Source: CAMLHU01 sp049680185
GTDB taxonomy: Bacteria; Gemmatimonadota; Gemmatimonadetes; Gemmatimonadales; GWC2-71-9
DNA: 34,373 bases
Reading direction: 5' to 3'
Assembly: GCA_049680185.1 (NCBI GenBank)
Contig: JBAUHI010000087.1
Location: 1 to 34,373 of the forward strand
The translations under genes were made by a program, and so were the position numbers. Below are positions 8,179-15,299 of this stretch, one piece after another. The notes under the pieces are model-generated. The model was not told the DNA's origin, searched no databases, and worked only from the letters and a program-made list of their open reading frames with translations. Numbering within the stretch: position 1 is the stretch's first letter; each line of letters opens with the position of its first letter.

Positions 8179-8700
8179 GTGTCGGACGAACCGGGTTACC
8201 TGAAGGCGCTCCGCGCCTCCCAGCAGAAGAAGAAGGGCGCAGCGCCCGCGCTGACCGGCGGCAAACACGCCTCCGCCTCGATCGAGGAGCGCGAGGCGCA
8301 GCGGTGGGCCACCGAGGTCGCGAAGGAAGAGGTCACATCGACGCCATCGGTGCATGGGGCGGGGTGCGTCTTCCTGTTCTCGCCGCGCACGTTCACTGGC
8401 AAGGCGCCGGTGGTGCTGCACGGCGTCGCCGACCGCGCCGCGCTGGCCCAGCGGGTGGCCGCCGCCGCCACCGCCGGAGAGACGGTGCTCGGCTGCTTCG
8501 ACGTGCGGGAGCGGAAGCCGCTCACGCCACGGGGCGAGGGCGGTGCCATCGTGTTCGACGCGGGGCCCGCGCGGGCGCTGCCGAAGGCGGTGAGTCCCGA
8601 GCAGATGATCCGACGCGCCACTCTGGCGGCGGAAGAGCTGGCCAAGACCCGCAAGACGGACGACCGTGACCGGGGTGGTCACGGCGGCCGCGGTCGCTGA
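8179..8700 (+). CDS. Conserved-looking hypothetical protein
   Basis: A 173-residue soluble protein with no recognised family. It starts at GTG 8179, preceded by GGAGAACAGG about 6-12 bases upstream. The N-terminal third is charged and helical (a KKKG stretch, EEREAQRW). The middle is an alpha/beta segment with short strands (CVFLFSPRTF, ETVLGCFDV). The C-terminus is a basic Gly/Arg/His-rich tail that may bind nucleic acid. There is no signal peptide or membrane segment. It is followed after 16 bp by the rhodanese-like gene, likely in the same transcript. Function unknown. Confidence 0.65.
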   Translation: MSDEPGYLKALRASQQKKKGAAPALTGGKHASASIEEREAQRWATEVAKEEVTSTPSVHGAGCVFLFSPRTFTGKAPVVLHGVADRAALAQRVAAAATAGETVLGCFDVRERKPLTPRGEGGAIVFDAGPARALPKAVSPEQMIRRATLAAEELAKTRKTDDRDRGGHGGRGR

Positions 8701-8716
8701 TCCCGGAACGGCCGCG

Positions 8717-9280
8717 ATGACCCGCTCGCGTCGTCGCTGGCCGTGGGTCCTGCTGGTCCTGATCGTCGCGGCCGGCGCCACCACCTGGTGGGGTCGGCCG
8801 CTCGCGTTGCGGGTGGTGACGTGGAAGACGGCGCGCCGTTTTCCGGCGGTGCGCTGGATCGACGGCGATTCCCTCCAGGCGTGGTCGGGTGCCGAAGCGC
8901 GCACCCGGCCGCTCCTCCTCGATGCCCGGACCGCCGATGAGTTCGCCGTGAGCCGCATCCCCGGAGCATTGCGCATCGATCCGTATCGACCCGAGCTCCG
9001 CCCGCTCGGCGACCCACCCCGCGACACCGCCATCGTGGTCTACAGTTCGGTCGGGTACCGCGGTGCGCGCATTGCCGAGTGGTTGGGCGGGCAGGGGTAT
9101 CACAGGGTGACGGACCTGGCAGGGGGGATCTTCGGCTGGGCCAACGCCGGCCGGCCGGTCATCCGGGTGGATGGCCCCACGCCACTGGTGCATCCGTTCG
9201 ATCAGCGGTGGGGCCGATTGCTCTCGCCGGCCCACCGAGCCGACGCGCCACCGCTGCCGAACGTCACGGCCGCACCCTAG
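8717..9280 (+). CDS. Membrane-anchored rhodanese-like protein lacking the catalytic cysteine
   Basis: A 187-residue protein with one N-terminal transmembrane segment (about residues 9-25, after a basic start) and a single rhodanese homology domain (about 42-150) showing LLLDARTADEF and GGIFGW. Active rhodaneses carry a loop of the type C-S-V-G-Y-R-S. Here the loop at 110-116 reads SSVGYRG, so the sulfur-accepting cysteine is serine, and the whole protein has no cysteine. It is therefore unlikely to transfer sulfur and may bind partners or anions instead. ATG 8717 was preferred over a GTG at 8666 that would overlap the upstream gene. Gene order suggests co-transcription with the upstream hypothetical. 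Confidence 0.82.
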   Translation: MTRSRRRWPWVLLVLIVAAGATTWWGRPLALRVVTWKTARRFPAVRWIDGDSLQAWSGAEARTRPLLLDARTADEFAVSRIPGALRIDPYRPELRPLGDPPRDTAIVVYSSVGYRGARIAEWLGGQGYHRVTDLAGGIFGWANAGRPVIRVDGPTPLVHPFDQRWGRLLSPAHRADAPPLPNVTAAP

Positions 9281-9286
9281 GCCGAT

Positions 9287-9315
9287 TTTTGGTTCCGGGC
9301 CGACCTGACTACCTT
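9287..9315 (+). promoter_or_regulatory. Candidate promoter of the HNH gene
   Basis: TTTTGG (9287-9292), 17 bp, TACCTT (9310-9315), immediately downstream of the rhodanese-like gene. It is also readable as TTTG plus 18 bp plus TACCTTT, near the Bacteroidetes -33/-7 pattern. If the nuclease starts at 9490 the leader would be about 170 nt. Confidence 0.4.
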
Positions 9316-9489
9316 TAAGTCCGTAGTTGTACGAACCCGGCCCGCATTGGGTGGTCCGGTGTGACCCAAAGGACGCGGCAGACGCGTCCGTTCGGAAGAT
9401 CAGTGCCCCGCAGGCGTTCCCGCTCTCGCCGGCCTTCAGCGCCGGACCACGTTCCCGCAACCGCTTTCCGTACCTCCTCGACGCGCTCG

Positions 9490-9873
9490 ATGGACTCGCA
9501 TCGGGATTGGTTGCTTACCACTTACGGTCCCCACTGCGCCTATTGCGGCCAGACCATCAGGCCGGAGACCGCCACCCTCGATCACGTACGACCCCGCAAG
9601 GGCCAGAAGGCGTACGACCGCCCCGACAACCTGGTCATCGCCTGTCGCGACTGCAACGCCGCCAAGGCGGACATGCCGCTCGTCTCTTGGCTGCTCCAGC
9701 GCAAGTCGCGCGCAGTGCTCCTACTGGAGTACGGACACCACCTCTCGTCAGGCCTGCAGCAGGAAGCGGCCCGCTTGGTGGACCGCCCGATGCTCGACCT
9801 GAGCGCCAACGACGGCACACCCGCCGCCGTGGGACTCCGGTTCCGCCCGGGAAAGCCGGGGAAGCGGCGGTAA
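9490..9873 (+). CDS. HNH endonuclease
   Basis: A 127-residue protein with a compact zinc-finger HNH nuclease fold. The zinc ligands are CAYC (Cys16, Cys19) and CRDC (Cys52, Cys55). The first catalytic box is LDHVRPR (Asp31-His32) and the central asparagine is in DNLV (Asn47). Such enzymes make breaks in DNA; the target is unknown. The start is uncertain: GTG 9361 in frame adds 43 Arg/Ser/Pro-rich residues that do not resemble the fold, so ATG 9490 is preferred although no clear ribosome binding site precedes either. The stop TAA lies in the first unit of a heptad array. It is convergent with the 2-oxoglutarate dehydrogenase gene. Confidence 0.85.
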   Translation: MDSHRDWLLTTYGPHCAYCGQTIRPETATLDHVRPRKGQKAYDRPDNLVIACRDCNAAKADMPLVSWLLQRKSRAVLLLEYGHHLSSGLQQEAARLVDRPMLDLSANDGTPAAVGLRFRPGKPGKRR

Positions 9874-9898
9874 TTGGTGGCGGGTGGCGAGTGGCGCG
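9871..9898 (+). repeat. Heptad array after the HNH gene
   Basis: Units in phase: TAATTGG (contains the TAA stop), TGGCGGG, TGGCGAG, TGGCGCG. The G-rich strand is the sense strand of the HNH gene. It faces the array at 10010-10037 on the opposite strand. Confidence 0.8.
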
Positions 9899-9938
9899 TT
9901 GTGGATGTACGGTGATCTCGTGACCGTCTGATGCGGAA

Positions 9939-9968
9939 CGACCCTCCGGGGACATGCCCGAAGGGTCG
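9939..9968. terminator. Hairpin between convergent genes
   Basis: Arms 9939-9950 and 9957-9968 are complementary over 12 positions with one mismatch, around a 6-nt loop (GACATG). It lies midway between the HNH stop and the convergent dehydrogenase stop, as expected of a bidirectional terminator, but has no T-tract on either side. Confidence 0.5.
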
Positions 9969-10009
9969 ATTGGCGTTGGACTGTAACCTCATCGCCTCCT
10001 CCCATCACA

Positions 10010-10037
10010 CCCGCCACCCGCCACTCGCCACCTACTT
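10010..10037 (-). repeat. Heptad array after the 2-oxoglutarate dehydrogenase gene
   Basis: Read on the minus strand from the gene end: AAGTAGG (contains the TAG stop at 10032-10034), TGGCGAG, TGGCGGG, TGGCGGG. It is the mirror partner of the array at 9871-9898, about 110 bp away, making an imperfect inverted repeat around the hairpin. Confidence 0.8.
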
Positions 10038-13000
10038 GCCCAGCGCCTCCCGCACGATGCGCGCCTGCTCCGCCGCGTGCGCGGCCGGGTACCCCTCGGC
10101 CGGACTCGCCCGCTCCGGACGACCGGCATAACTCAACGTCGCGCCCTTGGGCAACACGCCCCGCAGTCGCTCCTGCAGAAATGTCCACGCACCCATGTTG
10201 CGCGGCTCCTCCTGGGCCCAGACGACTTCGGTGACGCCGGGATGCTTGGCCAGCACCGCCCGCAGTTCCGCCTCCGGGAAGGGGTAGATCTGTTCCACCC
10301 GCACCAATGCCGGTCGACCGGCCGTCAACTTCTCGGCCCCTGCGTGCAGGTCGTAGTAGACCTTGCCGGTGGAGAAGACCACCCGCGTCGCCGCCGCGGC
10401 CCCGGTGTCGTCCAGTACTGGCTGGAACCCGCCGGTGGTGAGGTCGGACAGGTGTGACGTCGCCGCCGGGAGCCGTAGCAGGCTCTTCGGTGTGAGGATC
10501 ACGAGCGGGCGCTGCCGAGCGTCCCGCGCCTGCCGGCGGAGCAGGTGGAAGTACTGCGCCGGTGTGGTGCAGTTGGCGACGCGGATGTTCCCTTCCGCGG
10601 CCAGCTGCAGGAATCGCTCCAGCCGTGCGCTCGAATGTTCGGGCCCCTGGCCCTCATAGCCGTGCGGCAACAGCAGGGTCAGCCGGGTGGTGAGCCCCCA
10701 CTTCGACAGGCCGGCCGCGACGAACTGGTCGATGATGACCTGGGCGCCGTTGACGAAGTCGCCGAACTGCGCCTCCCACATCACCAGCGCTTCGGGCGCC
10801 GCCGCGCTGTAGCCGTACTCGAATCCCATCGTCGCCAGCTCGGAGAGCGGGCTGTTGTGGAGCTCAAGGGGCGCGAGGGCACCGCGGAGCCGCTGGATGG
10901 GCGCCAGGGTGCGCCCGTTCTCGGAATCGTGCAGCACGAGATGTCGCTGACTGAACGTCCCGCGTTCGGTGTCCTGTCCCGTGAACCGGATCGGAACGCC
11001 TTCCATCAGCAGCGCGCCGAGCGCCAGCGTCTCGGCGTGGGCCCACTCGATGCCGCCCTCGGATCCCATCACATGGCGCCGACGCTCCAGCTGCTTCTGC
11101 AGCTTCGGGTTCGCCTTGAAGTCGTCCGGCCACGTCAGCAGCTGCTCATTGAGGCCCAACAACATCTCGGCCGGGAGCGCGGTCTCCACCTCGCCCGCGC
11201 CCATCATCTGCACCTGGGGATCGGCCCCCTTCGGCTTGGCCGGCGCGGCCTTCATCGCCTGTTGCACCGACTGGAGCTTCTGGTACTCGGCCTCCGCCTG
11301 TTGGTCCGCGGCGGCCTGGGTCAGCACGCCTGCCTGCACCAGCGTGGCCGCGTATGTCGTCCGGACCGTCGGGTGGTCCTTGATGTTGGCGTACATCACC
11401 GGTTGGGTGTAGGCCGGTTCATCGCCCTCGTTGTGGCCGTGTCGCCGGTAGCCGATGAGGTCGACGAGCACATCGCCCCGGAACTTGTCGCGATACGCCA
11501 TCAGGAGCCGCACGGCGGAGAGGCACGCTTCGGGGTCGTCCGCGTTGACATGCACGATCGGCAGGTCGAAGCCTTTGGCCAGGTCGGAGGCGTACCGGGT
11601 GGAGCGGGCGTCCCGGGTGTCGGTGGTGAAACCGATCTGGTTGTTGGTGATGATGTGCAGCGTGCCACCGGTGCCATAACCGGGGAGCTTGCTCAAGTTG
11701 AGCGTCTCCGCGACCACACCCTGTCCAGCGAATGCGGCGTCGCCGTGAATGACCACCGGCAGTGCCGCGGTCGGGTCGTGTTCTGCCGTGGCGCCCTTGC
11801 GCTGGGTCTGTCGTGCGCGGGCGCGACCATCGACCACAGGTCCGGTGAACTCGAGGTGGCTCGGGTTGGGCGAGAGCGTCACCCCGACGGTCTTCCCGTT
11901 CGTGGCACGCACCGCGCCATCGGCACCGAGGTGGTACTTCACGTCGCCGGTGCCGGCATCAGGCTCATCGAGCCGCGGCTTGCTCCCCTCGAATTCGGCG
12001 AATATCGCTTCATAGGGCCGGCCGACGTTGTGCACGATCACGTTCAGCCGGCCGCGGTGGGCCATCCCGATCACGACGTCCCGCGTCCCTTGCTGGGCCG
12101 CGAGGTCGACGGCCAGGTCGAGCATCGGGACGAGCAGGTCCACGCCTTCGATCGAGAAGCGCTTCTGACCGAGGTACGCCTTGTGGAGGAATTTCTCGAA
12201 CGTCTCGACCTGCGTCAGCCGCGCCAGGAGCGCCATGCGTTCCGCCGGTGCAAGCGGCGCGCGGTAGCGTCCCGACTCGATCGCCTGGCGCAACCACACC
12301 CGCTCCTCGTGGCTGGCGATGTGCTCCACCTCATAGGCGATCGTGCCGCAGTACGTCTCGCGGAGCTTCGGCAGCGCATCCGCCAGCGTGGCGCCCGGCA
12401 CCGCGACGCGGAGTGTCGCGGCCGGGATCGTGCGCATGTTCTCCGGCGTGAGCCCCAGGGGGCCCGGGTCGAGCGCGGGGTCGCCGATGGGTTCGCTGCC
12501 CAGCGGATCGAGCCGAGCGGCCAGATGTCCGTGGGTACGGAACGCCTTCACCAGCGCCATCGCGGCCGCGACCTGGGCCAGCGATCCACCCGACACCGGC
12601 GCCTCCACGAGAGGGCCAGCTTTGGTGGTCGGGAGCGGTGCCGAGGCGATGGGCGCTGCGCCGAGCGTGACACCGAGTCCCTGCGCCACACCTTCGAAGA
12701 AGCCATCCGCGCCCTGCAGTAACGATTCGACGGTGCGGAGGAACTCTCCCGACTCCGCACCCTGGATGATGCGGTGGTCGTAGGTGCTGGTCATCGCCAT
12801 CACCTTGCCGACGTTGAGCGCCTTGAGCTGCTCGGGCGGTGTGGCGGCAAAGGCGGCGGGGTATCCGATGGCACCAGTCGCGATGATGGTGCCTTGATGG
12901 GTCATCAGTCGAGGCACCGATGCGGAGGTGCCGAGGCCGCCCGGGTTGGTGAGCGTCACCGTGGCGCCCTGGAAGGCGTCGGGTAGCAGCTTGTTGGTAC

Positions 13001-13637
13001 GCGCCTTTTCCACCAGCGCTTCGTAGGTGGCGTGGAATGCGGCAAAATCCATCGTCTCGGCGTGCTTCAAGACCGGGACCACCAGCCCGCGCGATCCGTC
13101 CTTGCGTTGCACGTCCACTGCAAGACCGAGATTGATCCCGTCCGGCGTGACGCGGAAGCTCGACCCGTCACGCTCCAGCAGGGCGTCCCCCATCGTCGGG
13201 TGCCGCTTGAGTCCTTGCACCAGCGCCCATGCCACGAGGTGGGTAAAGGAGATCTTGCCGAGCTTTCCGGACGTTGCCATCGCGGTGTTGAGTTCGCGCC
13301 GCCGCGCGTCGAGCGCCGTGACATTGAGTTCCCGGAACGAGGTGGCCGTCGGGATCTTGAGGCTCTCGTTCATGTTCTGGACCAGGCGACCGGCTGGGCC
13401 CTTGAGCTCTGTGGCGCCAGCGGGGACCGATGCGGCAACGGACGGAGCGCCGGTCGTCGGTCGGATCCCCGGGGCACCGCTGCCATTGGTGCTCGCGGGG
13501 GCCGGACGTTCGCCCACGATGCCGCTGTCGAACAGGCGCCGCCACTCCGGCGCGACCGACGCCGGGTCCCGGAGGTACTCTTCGTAGATCGCCTGCGCAA
13601 AGCCGGCGTTGGCCGTCTCGAACACGTTCAGTTGCAC
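10032..13637 (-). CDS. kgd: Fused acyltransferase / 2-oxoglutarate dehydrogenase E1 (Kgd-type)
   Basis: A roughly 1201-residue multifunctional enzyme that decarboxylates 2-oxoglutarate with thiamine diphosphate and passes the succinyl group on, feeding the TCA cycle. Order of domains: a short SucA-like N-terminal segment (FAQAIYEEYLRDP), a Pro/Ala/Thr linker (about 35-80), an E2-type acyltransferase domain (about 80-310) with TYDHRIIQGAESG, then a complete E1 with GMAHRGRLN, NPSHLEF, GDAAFAGQG, TNNQIGFTT and GYRRHGHNEGDEP. There is no lipoyl domain, as in mycobacterial Kgd. The GTG at 13637 is chosen because GGAG lies nine bases upstream and the conserved N-terminus begins there; the frame is open to a GTG at 13694. 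The stop sits in a heptad array. Confidence 0.92.
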   Translation of the reverse strand: MQLNVFETANAGFAQAIYEEYLRDPASVAPEWRRLFDSGIVGERPAPASTNGSGAPGIRPTTGAPSVAASVPAGATELKGPAGRLVQNMNESLKIPTATSFRELNVTALDARRRELNTAMATSGKLGKISFTHLVAWALVQGLKRHPTMGDALLERDGSSFRVTPDGINLGLAVDVQRKDGSRGLVVPVLKHAETMDFAAFHATYEALVEKARTNKLLPDAFQGATVTLTNPGGLGTSASVPRLMTHQGTIIATGAIGYPAAFAATPPEQLKALNVGKVMAMTSTYDHRIIQGAESGEFLRTVESLLQGADGFFEGVAQGLGVTLGAAPIASAPLPTTKAGPLVEAPVSGGSLAQVAAAMALVKAFRTHGHLAARLDPLGSEPIGDPALDPGPLGLTPENMRTIPAATLRVAVPGATLADALPKLRETYCGTIAYEVEHIASHEERVWLRQAIESGRYRAPLAPAERMALLARLTQVETFEKFLHKAYLGQKRFSIEGVDLLVPMLDLAVDLAAQQGTRDVVIGMAHRGRLNVIVHNVGRPYEAIFAEFEGSKPRLDEPDAGTGDVKYHLGADGAVRATNGKTVGVTLSPNPSHLEFTGPVVDGRARARQTQRKGATAEHDPTAALPVVIHGDAAFAGQGVVAETLNLSKLPGYGTGGTLHIITNNQIGFTTDTRDARSTRYASDLAKGFDLPIVHVNADDPEACLSAVRLLMAYRDKFRGDVLVDLIGYRRHGHNEGDEPAYTQPVMYANIKDHPTVRTTYAATLVQAGVLTQAAADQQAEAEYQKLQSVQQAMKAAPAKPKGADPQVQMMGAGEVETALPAEMLLGLNEQLLTWPDDFKANPKLQKQLERRRHVMGSEGGIEWAHAETLALGALLMEGVPIRFTGQDTERGTFSQRHLVLHDSENGRTLAPIQRLRGALAPLELHNSPLSELATMGFEYGYSAAAPEALVMWEAQFGDFVNGAQVIIDQFVAAGLSKWGLTTRLTLLLPHGYEGQGPEHSSARLERFLQLAAEGNIRVANCTTPAQYFHLLRRQARDARQRPLVILTPKSLLRLPAATSHLSDLTTGGFQPVLDDTGAAAATRVVFSTGKVYYDLHAGAEKLTAGRPALVRVEQIYPFPEAELRAVLAKHPGVTEVVWAQEEPRNMGAWTFLQERLRGVLPKGATLSYAGRPERASPAEGYPAAHAAEQARIVREALGK

Positions 13638-13710
13638 GGACTTCCGCTCCACCAGGGCCGTGGGACCGGGGCGACCCATTCCCCGCCGGCGCACGCCGGA
13701 TCATCCGATG

Positions 13711-13716
13711 AAGTTA
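13711..13716 (-). promoter_or_regulatory. Possible -10 element for the Kgd-type gene
   Basis: TAACTT on the minus strand, about 75 bp before the GTG at 13637. It fits the TAnCTT pattern of other genes here, but no convincing -35 was seen. Confidence 0.25.
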
Positions 13717-13762
13717 ACGAGCTTTTCGGCGCCCCGCAGGGCGGTCATCGGTGCGACCAGGG

Positions 13763-13783
13763 ACCAGAGGGCCGTCCTCTGGT
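13763..13783. other. Small perfect hairpin in a divergent intergenic region
   Basis: 8-bp arms 13763-13770 (ACCAGAGG) and 13776-13783 (CCTCTGGT) enclose a 5-nt loop. It lies between the divergent Kgd-type and lipoprotein genes, where a terminator is not expected, so an operator or leader structure is possible. Apart from this hairpin, the 272-bp gap shows only a possible -10 for the minus-strand gene and the lipoprotein ribosome binding site. Confidence 0.3.
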
Positions 13784-13909
13784 GTACCTCAAGGAGATGT
13801 GCTCGTTCCGGACTGCATCGTTCCGCAGAAGTACGGTTACCGTTCCCGTTCCACCCGCCGTACGTTCTCCGGCGTCGCACACCGCGTCCTCATTTTTCGG
13901 AGGTCCAGC

Positions 13910-15178
13910 ATGCGGGTGACCCGCTCGATCGGAGCGATCGTGTTCGCAACGGTGCTCACGGCATGCGGTGGTGGCGGGGGCGGAGGCAGCCCCTCAACCT
14001 CGCTGAGCCTCGCCAAGCCTGCGAGTAGTGGCGATGCGCAGCAGGCCGAGGTCGGCCACGCGGTCACCGCCGCGATCAAGGTCCTGGTGAAGCTCGACAC
14101 GTCGGTTTCTGCAGGCCACACTATCACCTGGGCCGCGTCGGCGAGCGGGTCGGCAAGTCCGCCAACGAGCCAATCGGGTGTGGACGGCATCGCATCGACC
14201 TCATGGACGCTCGGCAGCACGCCGGGGAGTCAGAGTCTGACGGCCACACTCGCGGGGGCCGCGGGGTCCCCGCTGACCTACACCGCGACCGCCATTGCGC
14301 CGGTGGTGGCCAAGTCGACCGTGAGCGGTAACGCCCAATCCGACACCGTACACGCCACCCTCGCCACACCGCTCAGCGTCGACGTCACGCTTGGCGGGGT
14401 TCCGCAGTCCGGTCGGACGATCGTCTGGTCCACCGGGAATCCAGGAGGGACCGTGATCGCGATCGACACCACCGCCAGCACCACCGGGACGGCTACCGCG
14501 CACTGGAAGCTCGGCACCGTGGCAGGGACCCAGTCGGCCACCGCCACGACCGCGGGCGCGGTCGCGGGCGTCAGCTTCACCGCCACCGCGCGGCCGGGGC
14601 TCGCCAAAACGCTGACCGCAGTTTCGGGTGACAGCCAGATCGTGGATACGTCGCAGGCGCTGCCGGACCTGCTGCTGGTCAAGGCGATCGACCAGTTCGG
14701 TAACGCCCGCTCCGGCGTGACGGTGCAGTGGAGCGCCCCATCAGCCAACGCGACAGTGTCGCCGGCCAGTGACACGACCGCGGCCAATGGCATGGCATCG
14801 GCGTCCGTGACGTCTGGCGCCAGTACGGGGGCGGTGACGGTCACGGCGACCGCCTCGGGACTCACCGGATCGCCAGTCACCTTCGGGGCGACCATCACCC
14901 ATTCCGCGCTCTTCACGATCCAGGTCGAGAACGACACGTTCACGAAAGACAGTCTCATCATCCACGCCGGCGACCAGGTGCGATGGGTCTGGAGCGCCAC
15001 CGCGGTGACGCACAATGTCACGTCCGATCCGTCACCGAGTTTCACCAGCAGCGTCAATCTTGGTGCCAACGCGACCTACGGACCGATCACCTTCGCCACA
15101 CCCGGTCTCTACTATTACCACTGCACCATTCACGGCGCGACCCGCAGCGGAATGTACGGGGTCATCGTGGTGCAGTGA
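13910..15178 (+). CDS. Lipoprotein with Ig-like repeats and C-terminal cupredoxin
   Basis: A 422-residue secreted lipoprotein. ATG 13910 has GGAGG seven bases upstream. The signal peptide ends in LTAC (lipid on Cys19), followed by a run of seven glycines as a flexible tether. Three successive Ig-like modules (roughly 28-133, 134-230, 231-325) share the pattern of a G-D/N-A-Q opening, a G-x-T-I/V-x-W strand and a closing T-A-T-A-like strand. The last about 90 residues are a plastocyanin-like cupredoxin. Its type-1 copper ligands are visible as His368, Cys405, His408 and Met415. It is probably a surface-held electron carrier or copper protein on a spacer; the electron partner is unknown. Transcription is divergent from the Kgd-type gene. 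Confidence 0.85.
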   Translation: MRVTRSIGAIVFATVLTACGGGGGGGSPSTSLSLAKPASSGDAQQAEVGHAVTAAIKVLVKLDTSVSAGHTITWAASASGSASPPTSQSGVDGIASTSWTLGSTPGSQSLTATLAGAAGSPLTYTATAIAPVVAKSTVSGNAQSDTVHATLATPLSVDVTLGGVPQSGRTIVWSTGNPGGTVIAIDTTASTTGTATAHWKLGTVAGTQSATATTAGAVAGVSFTATARPGLAKTLTAVSGDSQIVDTSQALPDLLLVKAIDQFGNARSGVTVQWSAPSANATVSPASDTTAANGMASASVTSGASTGAVTVTATASGLTGSPVTFGATITHSALFTIQVENDTFTKDSLIIHAGDQVRWVWSATAVTHNVTSDPSPSFTSSVNLGANATYGPITFATPGLYYYHCTIHGATRSGMYGVIVVQ

Positions 15179-15187
15179 GTCGCATGG

Positions 15188-15220
15188 GCCGCCCTGGCGC
15201 CGGTCCGGCGCCAGGGCGGC
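15188..15220 (+). terminator. Very strong GC hairpin after the cupredoxin gene
   Basis: Arms 15188-15203 and 15205-15220 are perfect 16-nt complements with a single base between them, so in RNA the loop must open a few pairs. It begins 10 bp after a stop codon and lies just before the next promoter. No T-tract follows. It is likely a terminator or mRNA 3'-end stabiliser. Confidence 0.65.
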
Positions 15221-15225
15221 GGCCC

Positions 15226-15254
15226 TTGCTGGCCACCCCGCCAAGGCGTAGCAT
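15226..15254 (+). promoter_or_regulatory. Candidate promoter of the sensing operon
   Basis: TTGCTG (15226-15231), 17 bp, TAGCAT (15249-15254), about 45 bp before the first start codon of the binding-protein/kinase operon and directly after the strong hairpin. Both boxes resemble the sigma-70 consensus. Confidence 0.5.
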
Positions 15255-15299
15255 CTTCCTCTCGGTCGCAGGTCGCACTCCCTCCCTACCAGGCCCCGG

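Noticed and set aside
9327..9923. Alternative frame overlapping the HNH gene
   Set aside because: The HNH motifs and zinc cysteines are in another frame; this one is Arg/Pro-rich with no motif.
10545..12722. Long open frame on the plus strand inside the Kgd-type gene
   Set aside because: It is antisense to an unmistakable enzyme. GC-rich codon usage leaves long open antisense frames, and the translation is Arg/Gly/His-rich with no motif.
13797..13919. Short plus-strand frame ahead of the cupredoxin lipoprotein
   Set aside because: AGGAG directly abuts its ATG, too close to work as a ribosome binding site, and it overlaps the true start; no sign of coding.
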